A stretch of 64,000 bases of DNA from Acidovorax carolinensis (GCF_002157145.1 NZ_CP021361.1:2969001-3033000), one strand, 5' to 3'. Shown: positions 50,124 to 61,072, numbered from the stretch's first letter. Numbers and translations are program-made. Notes: generated by a model not told the origin, from the letters alone.

Positions 50124-51975
50124 CACGCCGGAGGCCGCTGCGGGCTGGCCCTGGCCGTCGCTGCGCTGGGAGCGCGACGAGGTGCTGCGCGAGCAGGTCG
50201 CACTGCTGCGCCAGAACTTTCCCATGACCCTGGTGGCCTCCCTGGCCACGGCACTGGGCACGATGTGGGTGATGGACGGCGCGGTCGACCCGCAGGCGCT
50301 GACGGCCTGGCTGATCTCGCATGTGCTGGTCGTGATGGGGGTCTATCTCTCGCTGCGCAGCATGGACCCGACGACCGATCCCGCCCGCTGGTCGGCCTAT
50401 AAGCTGATGGCCTGCATGGCCGGCATGGGCCTGAGTTGGGGCGGCCTGGGCCTGGTGGTGATGCACTGGGGCAACGCCAGCAGCGTGGTCTATGCCATTG
50501 GCATCGTCAGCACGGTGTCGTCCGGCGCCCTGGGGCTGGGAGCACCGCTGTACCGCGCCTACCTTGTCTACCTGAGCTGCGCCATTGGCAGCGTGCTGCT
50601 GGCCATTGCCCTGGCAGGTGGGCCGGTGCTGTGGCCCGCGCTGTTCCTCGTGCTGGTGTATTTCAGCCTGACCTGCATGCAGGCCAGCACGGCCGATACA
50701 GCCACCCGCCGCAGCATTGCCCTGAAACTGGAAAACCAGCGCCTGGTGGGAGAGCTGCGCGCCGAGTCCCAGCGCGCCCAGGCGGCGCAGCAGATCGCCG
50801 AAAAAGCCGATCGCGACAAGTCGCGTTTCCTGGCGGCGGCCAGCCACGACCTGCGCCAGCCGCTGCACGCCATGGGGCTGTTTCTGGAGAGCCTGCAGCG
50901 CAGCCCGCTGAACGAGCGCCAGCAGACGGTGCTGAACCATGCGTACGCCGCATCCAGCGCCGCAGCCGAAATGCTCACCACCTTGCTGGATTACTCGCGG
51001 CTGGAGGCCGGCGTGGTCAAGGTGCGCCCGTCGGCATTTGCCGTGCAGCCCCTGCTCACGGCCCTGGAGCAGGAGTTTGGCGTGCAGGCCGACAATGCCC
51101 GCCTTGTGTATCGCACCCGCGAGACCTCACTGGCCGCGCATGCCGACCGATCACTGGTGGGCCTGGTGATGCGCAACTTCATCTCCAATGCGCTGCGCTA
51201 CACCACCCGGGGCGGCGTGCTGATTGCGTGCCGTCGGCGCGGCCAACGGGTGGCACTGGAGGTGTGGGACACCGGAATCGGCATTCCCCAGCACCAGTGG
51301 GACGACATTTTTCAGGAGTTCCTGCAGCTCGACAACCCGGAGCGCGACCGGCGCAAGGGCCTGGGCCTGGGCCTGGCCATCGTGCACCGGCTGGTGAACG
51401 AGATGGGGGGCACAACTGTCGAGTTGCGCTCGCGACCGGGCCGGGGCTCGGTGTTTCGCCTCTGGATGGATGCATGGGACGGCGCGCTGCAGGACGAAGC
51501 CACGCCGCTCCCCGAAGACCGCAGCCTGGAGGGCCTGCATGTGCTGGCCATTGACGACGACGAGGCGGTGCTTCTTGGAATGCAGTCGCTGCTGCAAAGC
51601 TGGGGTTGCCACTGCACCGTGGCCGGCTCGGGCGCCGAAGCACTGAAGCACCTGGGCGACGACACCCCCGATCTCATCATCACCGACTTCCGGCTGCGCC
51701 ATGAGGAAACCGGCAAGCAGGTGCTGCAGGCACTGCGCACGCACCTGGGCACTGCAGTGCCGGCCATCATCATGACGGGGGACACCTCGCCCCAGCGCCT
51801 GCGCGATGCGCAAAGCACATCGGCCCTGCTGCTGCACAAGCCGGTTTCCACCGGCCAGCTGCGCGAAGCCATGGTGCAGCTCATCACCCAGCCGCAGCCC
51901 ACCAACGCGGCCGGCTCCGCGATGCAGCCGGTTGACGACAACTCGGCTACAACCAGCGGCGCAGCAGGCCCATGA
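50110..51975 (+). CDS. hybrid sensor histidine kinase with C-terminal receiver
   Basis: 621 aa. Start ATG 50110 (MMPPDTPEA) overlaps the regulator gene. Residues about 40-200 are membrane segments (six or so). The H-box is FLAAASHDLRQPLHAMGLFL, of the RQPLHA class seen in NahK-like kinases; N-box NFISNALRYTTRGG; G boxes DTGIGI and GLGLGLAIVHRLV. A receiver domain at about 475-590 has IDDDEAVLLGM and phospho-acceptor Asp in DLIITDFRL. The signal sensed is unknown; membrane helices alone form the input. It is convergent with the aldehyde dehydrogenase gene, overlapping by 29 bp. Confidence 0.9.
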   Translation: MMPPDTPEAAAGWPWPSLRWERDEVLREQVALLRQNFPMTLVASLATALGTMWVMDGAVDPQALTAWLISHVLVVMGVYLSLRSMDPTTDPARWSAYKLMACMAGMGLSWGGLGLVVMHWGNASSVVYAIGIVSTVSSGALGLGAPLYRAYLVYLSCAIGSVLLAIALAGGPVLWPALFLVLVYFSLTCMQASTADTATRRSIALKLENQRLVGELRAESQRAQAAQQIAEKADRDKSRFLAAASHDLRQPLHAMGLFLESLQRSPLNERQQTVLNHAYAASSAAAEMLTTLLDYSRLEAGVVKVRPSAFAVQPLLTALEQEFGVQADNARLVYRTRETSLAAHADRSLVGLVMRNFISNALRYTTRGGVLIACRRRGQRVALEVWDTGIGIPQHQWDDIFQEFLQLDNPERDRRKGLGLGLAIVHRLVNEMGGTTVELRSRPGRGSVFRLWMDAWDGALQDEATPLPEDRSLEGLHVLAIDDDEAVLLGMQSLLQSWGCHCTVAGSGAEALKHLGDDTPDLIITDFRLRHEETGKQVLQALRTHLGTAVPAIIMTGDTSPQRLRDAQSTSALLLHKPVSTGQLREAMVQLITQPQPTNAAGSAMQPVDDNSATTSGAAGP

Positions 51976-53396
51976 TCTTGTCGAAGCGCGCGCCGTAAGG
52001 CGGGTAGAACAGCGAGCCCATGGCCCAGCGCGACTGCACCAGCACCGCCTTCTGGTGGCAAAAGCGCAGAAAACCCTGCTCGCCGTGGTAGGCGCCCCAG
52101 CCGCTTTCGCCCACACCGCCAAAGGGCAGGTTGTCGTGGGCGATGTGCATCAGCGTGTCGTTCACCGTGACGCCACCGCTCACGGTGCGGCGCAGCACAT
52201 CGTCACGCACCGCATCGCTGCGGCCAAACCAGTACAGCGCCAGCGGGCGGGCCCCGCGTTGATGTGGGCCACGGCATCGTCCAGCCGCTCGTACGAAATC
52301 ACGGGCAGGATGGGGCCAAAAATCTCCTCCTGCATCAGCGCCATGGCGGGCGTGGCGCCAAACACCAGCGAGGGCAGCATCTGGCGGCTGGCCCCGTCGC
52401 CCAGCGTGCCCACGGTGGCCGCCACGGGCTTGCCGCTGGCGGGGTCGATGGTGTGCACCTCGGCACCTTGCGTCTGGGCCTGCTGCAGCATGGTGCGCAG
52501 CCGCGCATAGTGGCGCGGGGTGATGATGGAGGCGTAATCGGGGTTGCCCTCGATGCTGGGAAACAACCGCGCCACCGCGGCCTGGTAGGCCTGGGAGAAC
52601 TCGGCCTCGCGCCCGCGCGGCAGCAGCACGTAGTCGGGGGCAATGCAGGTCTGGCCCGCATTGAGCAGCTTGCCGTGGGCAATCTTGAGCGCGGCGTCCT
52701 GCATGTCGCAATCGGCATCCACAATGCACGGCGACTTGCCCCCCAGCTCCAGCGTGGTGGGCGTGAGGTGCTGCGCCGCTGCCTGCGCCACCTTGCGCCC
52801 CACTGCGGTGGAGCCGGTGAACACCAGGTGGTCGAACGGCAGCGAGGCCACCAGCGCTGCCGTGGCCGCATCGCCCTGCACCACGCAAAATTCATCCGCC
52901 GCAAAGAACTGCGCCACCAGCAGGGCCAGCTGCGCCGAGGTGTGGGGCGTGAGTTCGCTGGGCTTGAGCATGACGCGGTTGCCCGCCGCCAGTGCCGTGA
53001 TGGCGGGGGCCAGCGCCAGTTGCACGGGGTAGTTCCACGGCGAAATCACGCCCACCACGCCCAGGGGCTGGCGCGCGATCCAGCCCGCGAGGGTTGCAAA
53101 AAGAGCGGCGTGCGCACCTTCTGCGGCTTCATCCAGCGCGCCAGATGGCGCAAAGTGTGCGACAGCAGCGTACGCAACACAAAAAAATCGGCCACCTCGG
53201 TCAAACGCGGCGAGCGCATGCCGAAATCGGCCTGCACGGCAGCGGCCAGCACGGGCCCATGCTCATCAAGCATCTTTTGCACGCGCAGCAGGCGCTCGCG
53301 GCGCACCAGCAGGGGCACGTCGGTGTGCTCGCGGCTGGCCTGGCGCTGAAGATTGAATTGGGCGCGGATGTCGTCAGGTGTCATGGCGGTCATCAT
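51947..53396 (-). pseudogene. coniferyl-aldehyde-type aldehyde dehydrogenase, two frameshifts
   Basis: The reading is split over three frames. Segment 1 from ATG 53396 (DIRAQFNLQRQASREHTDVP) runs to LFLQPSRA. Segment 2 has GVISPWNYPVQLALAPAITA, the cofactor-site VFTGSTAVGRKVAQ, catalytic Glu ELGGKSPCIVD and catalytic Cys NAGQTCIAPDYVL, to AVAHINAG. Segment 3 has RPLALYWFGRSDAVRDDVL and NDNLPFGGVGESGWGAYHGE-like sequence (HDNLPFGGVGESGWG). Each switch equals one missing base, near 53085-53095 and near 52245-52252 (GGGCCCGCCC). The intact enzyme would be about 483 aa. Confidence 0.85.
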
Positions 53397-53453
53397 AGAA
53401 GACAGCCCGCTGCCTGAAACGTAAGACCTGTTCCCGACTCGCCTGTTGCGGCT

Positions 53454-53855
53454 TCAGTGCAGCCCGCGCGTGTCACCCGATCCACCCGGCCCACCGGGCT
53501 CGCGCGGCTCCACATCCACCACCTCGTCGGCGCCGGGCAGCACGCCCGCGCGGCGCGTGGGCGTTTCGGAGGCGGGCGCGCGGCGCGTGGGCGTTTCGGC
53601 AGCGGGCGCGGTGCGCGCGGCCGACCACCGCCCGCTGGAGCGGTACACCGTGCTCCAGCCCGTGCGCGGATCGACCCGCATGGTCCAGGGCACCACGGGC
53701 CGGCCGGTGAGGCGCGCCCACAGCGCGCGCAGCGCCCAAGCCAGCGCGAGCACCAAGACGGCCGCCAGCAAACTCAGAAACATCACCAGTCCGGCCGCCA
53801 CCAGCACGGCCCGGATGAGCCAGCGGGTCAGGCCGCCAAAAATTCGTTCAAACAA
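53454..53855 (-). CDS. small membrane protein of unknown function
   Basis: 133 aa if TTG at 53855 is the start; a GAGGAGG sits so close to it that the true start is doubtful. One or two membrane spans (LIRAVLVAAGLVMFLSLLAA and VLVLALAWALRALW) precede a soluble tail with a duplicated motif ETPTRRAPASETPTRRAG encoded by a 33-bp near-perfect tandem repeat (about 53543-53610). The protein ends GSGDTRGLH. I do not recognise a family. Confidence 0.55.
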   Translation of the reverse strand: MFERIFGGLTRWLIRAVLVAAGLVMFLSLLAAVLVLALAWALRALWARLTGRPVVPWTMRVDPRTGWSTVYRSSGRWSAARTAPAAETPTRRAPASETPTRRAGVLPGADEVVDVEPREPGGPGGSGDTRGLH

Positions 53856-53941
53856 CCTCCTCAGGCTTCAACCACTTTGACAAATCGGCGGTGGGCGCCC
53901 TGGCAACCAGCCCACCGCATTCCGGCAGATTCCACATTGCT

Positions 53942-53987
53942 TTAAACAAAAAAGGCTGCCAGCGCTTACACAGAAAGCGCTGGCAGC
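53942..53987 (-). terminator. clpB terminator formed by a dispersed hairpin repeat
   Basis: A perfect 13-bp stem, GCTGCCAGCGCTT (53955-53967) and AAGCGCTGGCAGC (53975-53987), has a 7-nt loop and is followed on the minus strand by CCTTTTTTGTTT. It is the strongest and most symmetrical copy of the TAGCT/AGCGCTT repeat in the window and lies 41 bp after the clpB stop. Confidence 0.88.
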
Positions 53988-54028
53988 TATCACTTTTGAA
54001 CTACCGCGACGCCCTGCCGCCCTGCCCT

Positions 54029-56635
<2,607 letters not shown>

Positions 56636-56661
56636 GGTCCATATCCTCCGAATTGCAGAGC

Positions 56662-56690
56662 ACTTGGGGCGCTGCGTGCCTGATTTCAAG
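56662..56690 (-). promoter_or_regulatory. sigma-32 heat-shock promoter of clpB
   Basis: On the minus strand CTTGAAA (56684-56690) is followed after 14 bp by CCCCAAGT (56662-56669), close to the sigma-32 consensus CTTGAAA-N13-15-CCCCATNT. The -10 lies 27 bp before the clpB start codon. This fits the known heat-shock control of clpB. Confidence 0.85.
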
Positions 56691-56765
56691 ACAGTGCTGC
56701 GGCGGCAGGATTGACCTGCGTCAGTGAATCGCCCAAGCGCCATCGCCTGCGAAAATACTTTTTTG

Positions 56766-56803
56766 ATAGCTACCAGCGCTTTACCAACAAGCGCTAGCGG
56801 CCA
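56766..56803 (+). repeat. dispersed hairpin repeat copy between clpB and moaE
   Basis: ATAGCTACCAGCGCTTTACC then AACAAGCGCTAGCGGCCA. Arms AGCGCTT and AAGCGCT with a 6-nt loop, extended by CTACC/CTAGC. It lies in the 209-bp gap between the moaE stop and clpB start. Confidence 0.8.
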
Positions 56804-56844
56804 ATTTCATCCAATTTATTCAGGGCAAGGCAGCAACAGCCCCT

Positions 56845-57321
56845 TCAGGCATTGCGGGCCGTGATGCCCCAGCGCGCCAGCGCGGCGTCGTCGCTCACGC
56901 GCGCATCCACCCAGCGGGCGCCCTGCGCCGTCTGCTCCTTCTTCCAGAACGGCGCCTGCGTCTTGAGGTAGTCCATCAAAAATTCACAGGCCTGAAAGCT
57001 CTGGCCGCGGTGGGCGCTGGTCACCGCGACCAGCACGATCTGGTCGAGTGGCTGCAGCAACCCCACGCGGTGGATCACGCGGGCACCAAAGATGTCAAAG
57101 CGCCGGAAAGCCTCATCCACCATGGCTTCGATGGATTTTTCGGTCATGCCGGGGTAGTGCTCCAGCTCCATCGAAGCCACGGCATCGCCTTCGTTGCGGT
57201 CGCGCACCGTGCCCACAAAGCTGCAAACCGCGCCCACGCCCTTGTCACCACGCCGCAGGGCGTCGAGTTCGGCGGACACATCAAAGTCTTGCGTCTGGAT
57301 AGATACACGGGGCAGGTTCAT
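56845..57321 (-). CDS. moaE: molybdopterin synthase catalytic subunit MoaE
   Basis: 158-aa large subunit of molybdopterin synthase, which with MoaD inserts the dithiolene sulfurs. Motifs: GAVCSFVGTVRDRNEGD, LEHYPGMTEKSIEAMV, HRVGLLQPLDQIVLVAV and SAHRGQSFQACEFLMDYLKT, with the active-site Lys in PFWKKEQ. ATG at 57321 (MNLPRVSIQTQDF). It is separated here from moaD by about 1.6 kb of unrelated genes. Confidence 0.93.
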   Translation of the reverse strand: MNLPRVSIQTQDFDVSAELDALRRGDKGVGAVCSFVGTVRDRNEGDAVASMELEHYPGMTEKSIEAMVDEAFRRFDIFGARVIHRVGLLQPLDQIVLVAVTSAHRGQSFQACEFLMDYLKTQAPFWKKEQTAQGARWVDARVSDDAALARWGITARNA

Positions 57322-57371
57322 GGCAGGCTCAACAACGGGCGAAATCAAGGGCTGGACGATCGCATCAGCCA

Positions 57372-57602
57372 TCACGGCGAGCGGTGCAGGCGCGGTGCGG
57401 CCAGCAGCGCACGCTCTTCCTCCACCACCTGCTGCAGCTGCTGCAGCGCGGGCGATGGCGGCAGCTGGGCCAACAGCCCCTGCAGGCGCGTAACGTCGCC
57501 CACGCTGGGCGCCACCTTGATCTGCGCCGACGCCGCCGCCAGGTTGCCGCTGCGCACCAGCGCCATCACCTTGGCGGGCCATTCACTCTTGGTTCGTGCC
57601 AT
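57372..57602 (-). CDS. small hypothetical protein
   Basis: 76 aa, no family recognised. It is basic and helical (EWPAKVMALVRSGNLAAASA) with no signal peptide or membrane span. It lies 50 bp upstream of moaE on the same strand. No clear ribosome site precedes the ATG, so confidence is moderate. Confidence 0.5.
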   Translation of the reverse strand: MARTKSEWPAKVMALVRSGNLAAASAQIKVAPSVGDVTRLQGLLAQLPPSPALQQLQQVVEEERALLAAPRLHRSP

Positions 57603-57670
57603 GGGAAGGTTTTTTGAAGGGGAAAGGGATTGTCTGTAGCATTCGCCCGCACTGTAACCCCAACCTGCCC

Positions 57671-57928
57671 ATGGCCACGCAAACCATCACCACCGCCAGC
57701 TACAAGCTGTTTCCATCACCCCGCAACCAGCACCGCAACGCCGTCTTCGAGCACGAAGTGTTTGTGCCCCACCCCTATGCGCTGATCGATCTGCCCAGCA
57801 TGCACCTGGCCGGCAAATACACCCTGTTTGCAGCCTGCCGGCTGTCGGACATGAAGATGGGGCAACTGGTGACATTCGAGCTGGCGGCCGATGGAGCAAA
57901 GTTCGAGCGGCTGTTCACCCCCGACTGA
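57671..57928 (+). CDS. small hypothetical protein
   Basis: 85 aa, soluble (TASYKLFPSPRNQHRNAVFE; ends AKFERLFTPD). ATG at 57671 just after a short gap; no family recognised. Next gene starts 3 bp after its stop, so they are probably co-transcribed. Confidence 0.6.
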   Translation: MATQTITTASYKLFPSPRNQHRNAVFEHEVFVPHPYALIDLPSMHLAGKYTLFAACRLSDMKMGQLVTFELAADGAKFERLFTPD

Positions 57929-57931
57929 GCG

Positions 57932-58273
57932 ATGCCCATGGACGACGACAACCAGATCCACGTTCCGCCCTCGTTCATAGCGGTGTACTCCGACGCGCGC
58001 GGGCGGCTCACCGAAAAGTCCGATGCGGTGCGCACCCGCTACGAGCTGTGCGAAGACCTCGCGGGCCACCTGGTGGAGCACGCGCAGACGCTGTACCACG
58101 TGCAGGCGCCGTCCGAGTCCGAGATTTTGCGGCGCATCCATGCCGGTTTGTGCACGGCCGAATCGGGCGTTTCGGTAGCCGAGGCCACCTGGATCGTCAC
58201 GCGGCTGGCCGAACTGCTGGTGTGGCAATGCCCCGAACTTGCCCCCGCGAAGGACGCAACGGCGAGTGACTGA
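57932..58273 (+). CDS. small hypothetical protein (sometimes named 'ATPase with chaperone activity')
   Basis: 113 aa. DDDNQIHVPPSFIAVYSD, then TRYELCEDLAGHLVEHAQTL and a C-terminal EATWIVTRLAELLVWQCPEL resemble a small Comamonadaceae family that is often labelled an ATPase with chaperone activity, although no nucleotide-binding motif is visible. The function is unknown. ATG at 57932; a second ATG at 57938 begins MDDDNQ and may be the real start. Confidence 0.65.
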   Translation: MPMDDDNQIHVPPSFIAVYSDARGRLTEKSDAVRTRYELCEDLAGHLVEHAQTLYHVQAPSESEILRRIHAGLCTAESGVSVAEATWIVTRLAELLVWQCPELAPAKDATASD

Positions 58274-58323
58274 CGGATTGCGCTGCCACTCCATTGCAGC
58301 CTCCAGGTATCTGCGCGCAGCGA

Positions 58324-58650
58324 TCAGAGCGACAGAATCCATTTCACGAGCTGTTTGGCCTCGTCTTCACTGACCAAGGGCCGCTCGGAATCGTCGGGCA
58401 TCTTGGCGATACCCCAATGCCGGCCACCCCCATCGACACTGCCCTTGCGAATGGTGGCCACCAAGGTTTTCTCGGCGCTCGGATCACCTTTCCACCGAAT
58501 CGCAATCTTCTGGAATGCAGGGCCCGCTCCATCCTTGGTTACCGAGTGACATTGCATGCATTGTTTTTCGTCCGCGAGCTGGGGGTTGGCCCATGCAGAA
58601 AAGCCCATACCCAGCAAACCTGCTACGACGATGAGGTGGAGCGTCTTCAT
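58324..58650 (-). CDS. class I c-type cytochrome (c551/c552-like)
   Basis: 108-aa periplasmic electron carrier. The signal peptide MKTLHLIVVAGLLGMGFSAW ends at AWA before NPQLADE. A single haem site CMQCH appears at about residue 33 and the axial Met is probably in AKMPDDSE. ATG at 58650 is preceded by AAGGGGAAA. It stands alone, convergent with the two small genes. Partner oxidase or reductase is not in the window. Confidence 0.88.
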   Translation of the reverse strand: MKTLHLIVVAGLLGMGFSAWANPQLADEKQCMQCHSVTKDGAGPAFQKIAIRWKGDPSAEKTLVATIRKGSVDGGGRHWGIAKMPDDSERPLVSEDEAKQLVKWILSL

Positions 58651-58916
58651 AAATTTCCCCTTGCGGCTTGGCGACATGCCACAAGCAAGATATTCCTGAC
58701 GCAATCGCACGTCAATTGACCCGCGACCAAATGCAATCGCAGTATCGACATGCGTCAACGCAACACGGGGAGATACGCAGGCCGACTTTCGGGGGCTGCA
58801 GCAGTGCGGGAGCGCACATCAGACTCCAGGCCATGGTGCACCTGGATACCACCGGCACTATTCAACGGTGGCACAGTGCCGAGACACAGCCGGTCGGGCC
58901 GATCCGGCTCCCCCAA

Positions 58917-59168
58917 CTATCCCCCCGTCACGGGCGGGAAAAAAGCCACCTCGGCTCCATCGGCCAAAAGCGCCGACTCTTCGCTCAAGGTCTGGTTGAG
59001 CGCCATGCGCACCGCACGGCCACGTGCGAGGCTGGTGGCATGGGCACCACCGCGGGCAATGAGCTCGTCGCGCAAGGCGCCCAGCGTGGCGGCACTGGTT
59101 TGCACCGGCTCTTGTCCCGCGCCGATGGCCTCGCGGATAGAAGCGAAATAGCGCACCGTGATCTTCAT
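58917..59168 (-). CDS. moaD: molybdopterin synthase sulfur carrier subunit MoaD
   Basis: 83-aa ubiquitin-fold protein ending in the required Gly-Gly (FFPPVTGG), which receives sulfur as a thiocarboxylate. ITVRYFASIREAIGAGQEPV is the usual N-terminus. Its start overlaps the moeA stop by 4 bp. The 266-bp gap downstream (58651-58916) shows nothing clear beyond the cytochrome promoter region. Confidence 0.92.
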   Translation of the reverse strand: MKITVRYFASIREAIGAGQEPVQTSAATLGALRDELIARGGAHATSLARGRAVRMALNQTLSEESALLADGAEVAFFPPVTGG

Positions 59169-60394
59169 GACAACAGCTCCGAAAACGCGATGAACTGCAC
59201 GGTATCACCCGGTGCAATGGTTTTGCCGGCCGGGTTGTCCACCACGCCATCGCCCCAGGCGGCCGAGGTGAGCACGCCCGAGCTCTGGTTGTCGAACAGG
59301 TCCAGTCCACCCGTGGCGTTGTGCCGCACCCGCAAGAACTCACGGCGTTTGTCGGCCTTGGGCCAAGTGAAATCGGCGCGAGCAGCTATGGATTGAGGAG
59401 CAACACTCTGCACACCCTGCAGCCGCAGCACAAACGGCCGCACCAGCAGCGCAAAGGTCAGGAAGCTCGACACCGGGTTGCCCGGCAAGCCCATGAAATG
59501 CGCGCGGCCGTTGTCGCGCGGAATCTGGCCATAGGCAAACGGCTTGCCCGGCTTCATGGCGATCTGCCACAAATCGAGCGACCCGAGCGACTCCACGGCC
59601 GGCTTGATGTGGTCTTCCTCGCCCACGCTCACGCCGCCGCTGGTCAGGATCAGGTCGTGCACGCCGCTGGCAGCGCGCAGGGCGTCGATGGTGGCGTCGC
59701 GGCGGTCGGGCACGATGCCGAAGTCGGTGACCTCGCAGCCCAGGCGCAGCAGCATGGCGCGCAAAAAGAAACGGTTGCTGTTGTAGATGGCGCCGGGGCG
59801 CATCTGCTCGGGCGGCACATCGCCAGGCATGACCAGTTCGTCGCCGGTGGAGAACAGCGCCACGCGCGGGCGGCGCGCCACCTGCAATTGCGCCAGCCCG
59901 ATGCTTGCGGCCAGGCCCAGCTCGGCGGGCGTCAGGCGCGTGCCGGCCCGCAGCACCACTGCGCCGCGCGTGATGTCCTCGCCGGCACGGCGAATCCACT
60001 GGCCCGGCCGCGGCACGGCGTTGATGCGCACGCGGCCATCTTCCAACGCCTCGCAGTCTTCCTGCATCAGGATGGCATTGGCGCCCTCAGGCACGGGAGC
60101 GCCGGTGAAGATGCGCGCCGCCGTGCCGGGCTGCAGGGGCTCGCCCGCGCTGCCCGCTGCAATGCGCTGTGACACGGGCAGTTCAGCCCCCACGGCCGCC
60201 ACATCGGCGCAGCGCACGGCGTAGCCATCCATCGAGCTGTTGTCCTGCGGCGGCACATGCAGCATCGAGGTGCAGTCCTGCGCCAGCACGCGGCCGTCGG
60301 CATCGAAGGTGGTGACCGTGTCGGCGCCTGCCAGGGGCGTGGCATGGCCGAGCAGCTCGGCCAGTGCGTCATCGAGCGGTTTGAGAGGCTTCAT
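59165..60394 (-). CDS. moeA: molybdopterin molybdenumtransferase MoeA
   Basis: 409-aa enzyme that inserts molybdate into molybdopterin. Motifs: DNSSMDGYAVRCADV, RIFTGAPVPEGANAILMQED, LTSGGVSVGEEDHIK and MGLPGNPVSSFLTFALLVRP. ATG at 60394 overlaps the mobB stop in ATGA, suggesting coupling; ATG 60406 is an alternative. The order mobB-moeA-moaD is an operon for cofactor assembly. Confidence 0.93.
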   Translation of the reverse strand: MKPLKPLDDALAELLGHATPLAGADTVTTFDADGRVLAQDCTSMLHVPPQDNSSMDGYAVRCADVAAVGAELPVSQRIAAGSAGEPLQPGTAARIFTGAPVPEGANAILMQEDCEALEDGRVRINAVPRPGQWIRRAGEDITRGAVVLRAGTRLTPAELGLAASIGLAQLQVARRPRVALFSTGDELVMPGDVPPEQMRPGAIYNSNRFFLRAMLLRLGCEVTDFGIVPDRRDATIDALRAASGVHDLILTSGGVSVGEEDHIKPAVESLGSLDLWQIAMKPGKPFAYGQIPRDNGRAHFMGLPGNPVSSFLTFALLVRPFVLRLQGVQSVAPQSIAARADFTWPKADKRREFLRVRHNATGGLDLFDNQSSGVLTSAAWGDGVVDNPAGKTIAPGDTVQFIAFSELLS

Positions 60395-60960
60395 CGGGGG
60401 GCGCATGGCGACAGGTCTCCGTGCAGGTCCCATTGGTAGTCAAAGCGGTCGGCATGCTGCAAGAGCCAGTCGACCACCTGGGCGGGCGCGTTGAGGTCGA
60501 GCACGGGCCGCTGGGTGGGCACGGGCAACTGCTGGGGTGCGTCGGTGGCGACAGCCACGATGAAATCGTCGTGGGGATAGCGAACCGGCCGCGCCACCTG
60601 GCCAGGCTCGGGGGCACGCCAGACCTCGATCTTGGGCAGATCGCTTTCCTTGAAACCCTCGACCAGCACCCAGTCAACGCCCTGGTACAGCTCGGCCAGC
60701 AACTGGTGCACGCTGAGCTGGGCGGGTTGCTCGAACTCACGGATCAGGGCCAGGCGCCGGTCTGATGCTGCCACCACCTCGAAGGCGCCCGCCTCACGGT
60801 GGCGGTACGTGTCTTTGCCCGGATGGTCGATGTCGAAACTGTGGTGCGCATGCTTGACCACCGACACCCGCAGCCCGCGCAGCCGCAGCTCGGGGATGAC
60901 CTGCTCGACCAGCGTGGTCTTGCCGCTGCCGGAGAAACCGGCAAAGCCTACAACCTTCAT
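60391..60960 (-). CDS. mobB: molybdopterin-guanine dinucleotide biosynthesis adapter MobB
   Basis: 189-aa P-loop GTPase (GFAGFSGSGKTTLVEQVIPE) that assists MobA in adding GMP to the cofactor. VVKHAHHSFDIDHPGKDTYR and VLVEGFKESDLPKIEVWR are family motifs. It overlaps moeA by 4 bp and lies 112 bp after thrC, with a repeat hairpin in the gap. Confidence 0.92.
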   Translation of the reverse strand: MKVVGFAGFSGSGKTTLVEQVIPELRLRGLRVSVVKHAHHSFDIDHPGKDTYRHREAGAFEVVAASDRRLALIREFEQPAQLSVHQLLAELYQGVDWVLVEGFKESDLPKIEVWRAPEPGQVARPVRYPHDDFIVAVATDAPQQLPVPTQRPVLDLNAPAQVVDWLLQHADRFDYQWDLHGDLSPCAPR

Positions 60961-60989
60961 CCAATGCTCCTCTGAATAGCTATGCTATT

Positions 60990-61032
60990 TATAGCTGCCA
61001 GCGCTTAACAGACAAGCGCTAGGGGCATTTTT
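60990..61032 (+). repeat. dispersed hairpin repeat copy between mobB and thrC
   Basis: TATAGCTGCCAGCGCTTAAC then AGACAAGCGCTAGGGGCATT and TTT. Arms AGCGCTT (61000-61006) and AAGCGCT (61014-61020) enclose a 7-nt loop. It is one of the best preserved copies. Confidence 0.85.
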
Positions 61033-61072
61033 CGTGCAAAACAGTTGTGACCGCTGCACGCACGGCCGCCGC

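Noticed and set aside
58651..58916. Gene in the gap between cytochrome c and moaD
   Set aside because: Open frames there are short, run into moaD antisense and lack ribosome sites or homology.
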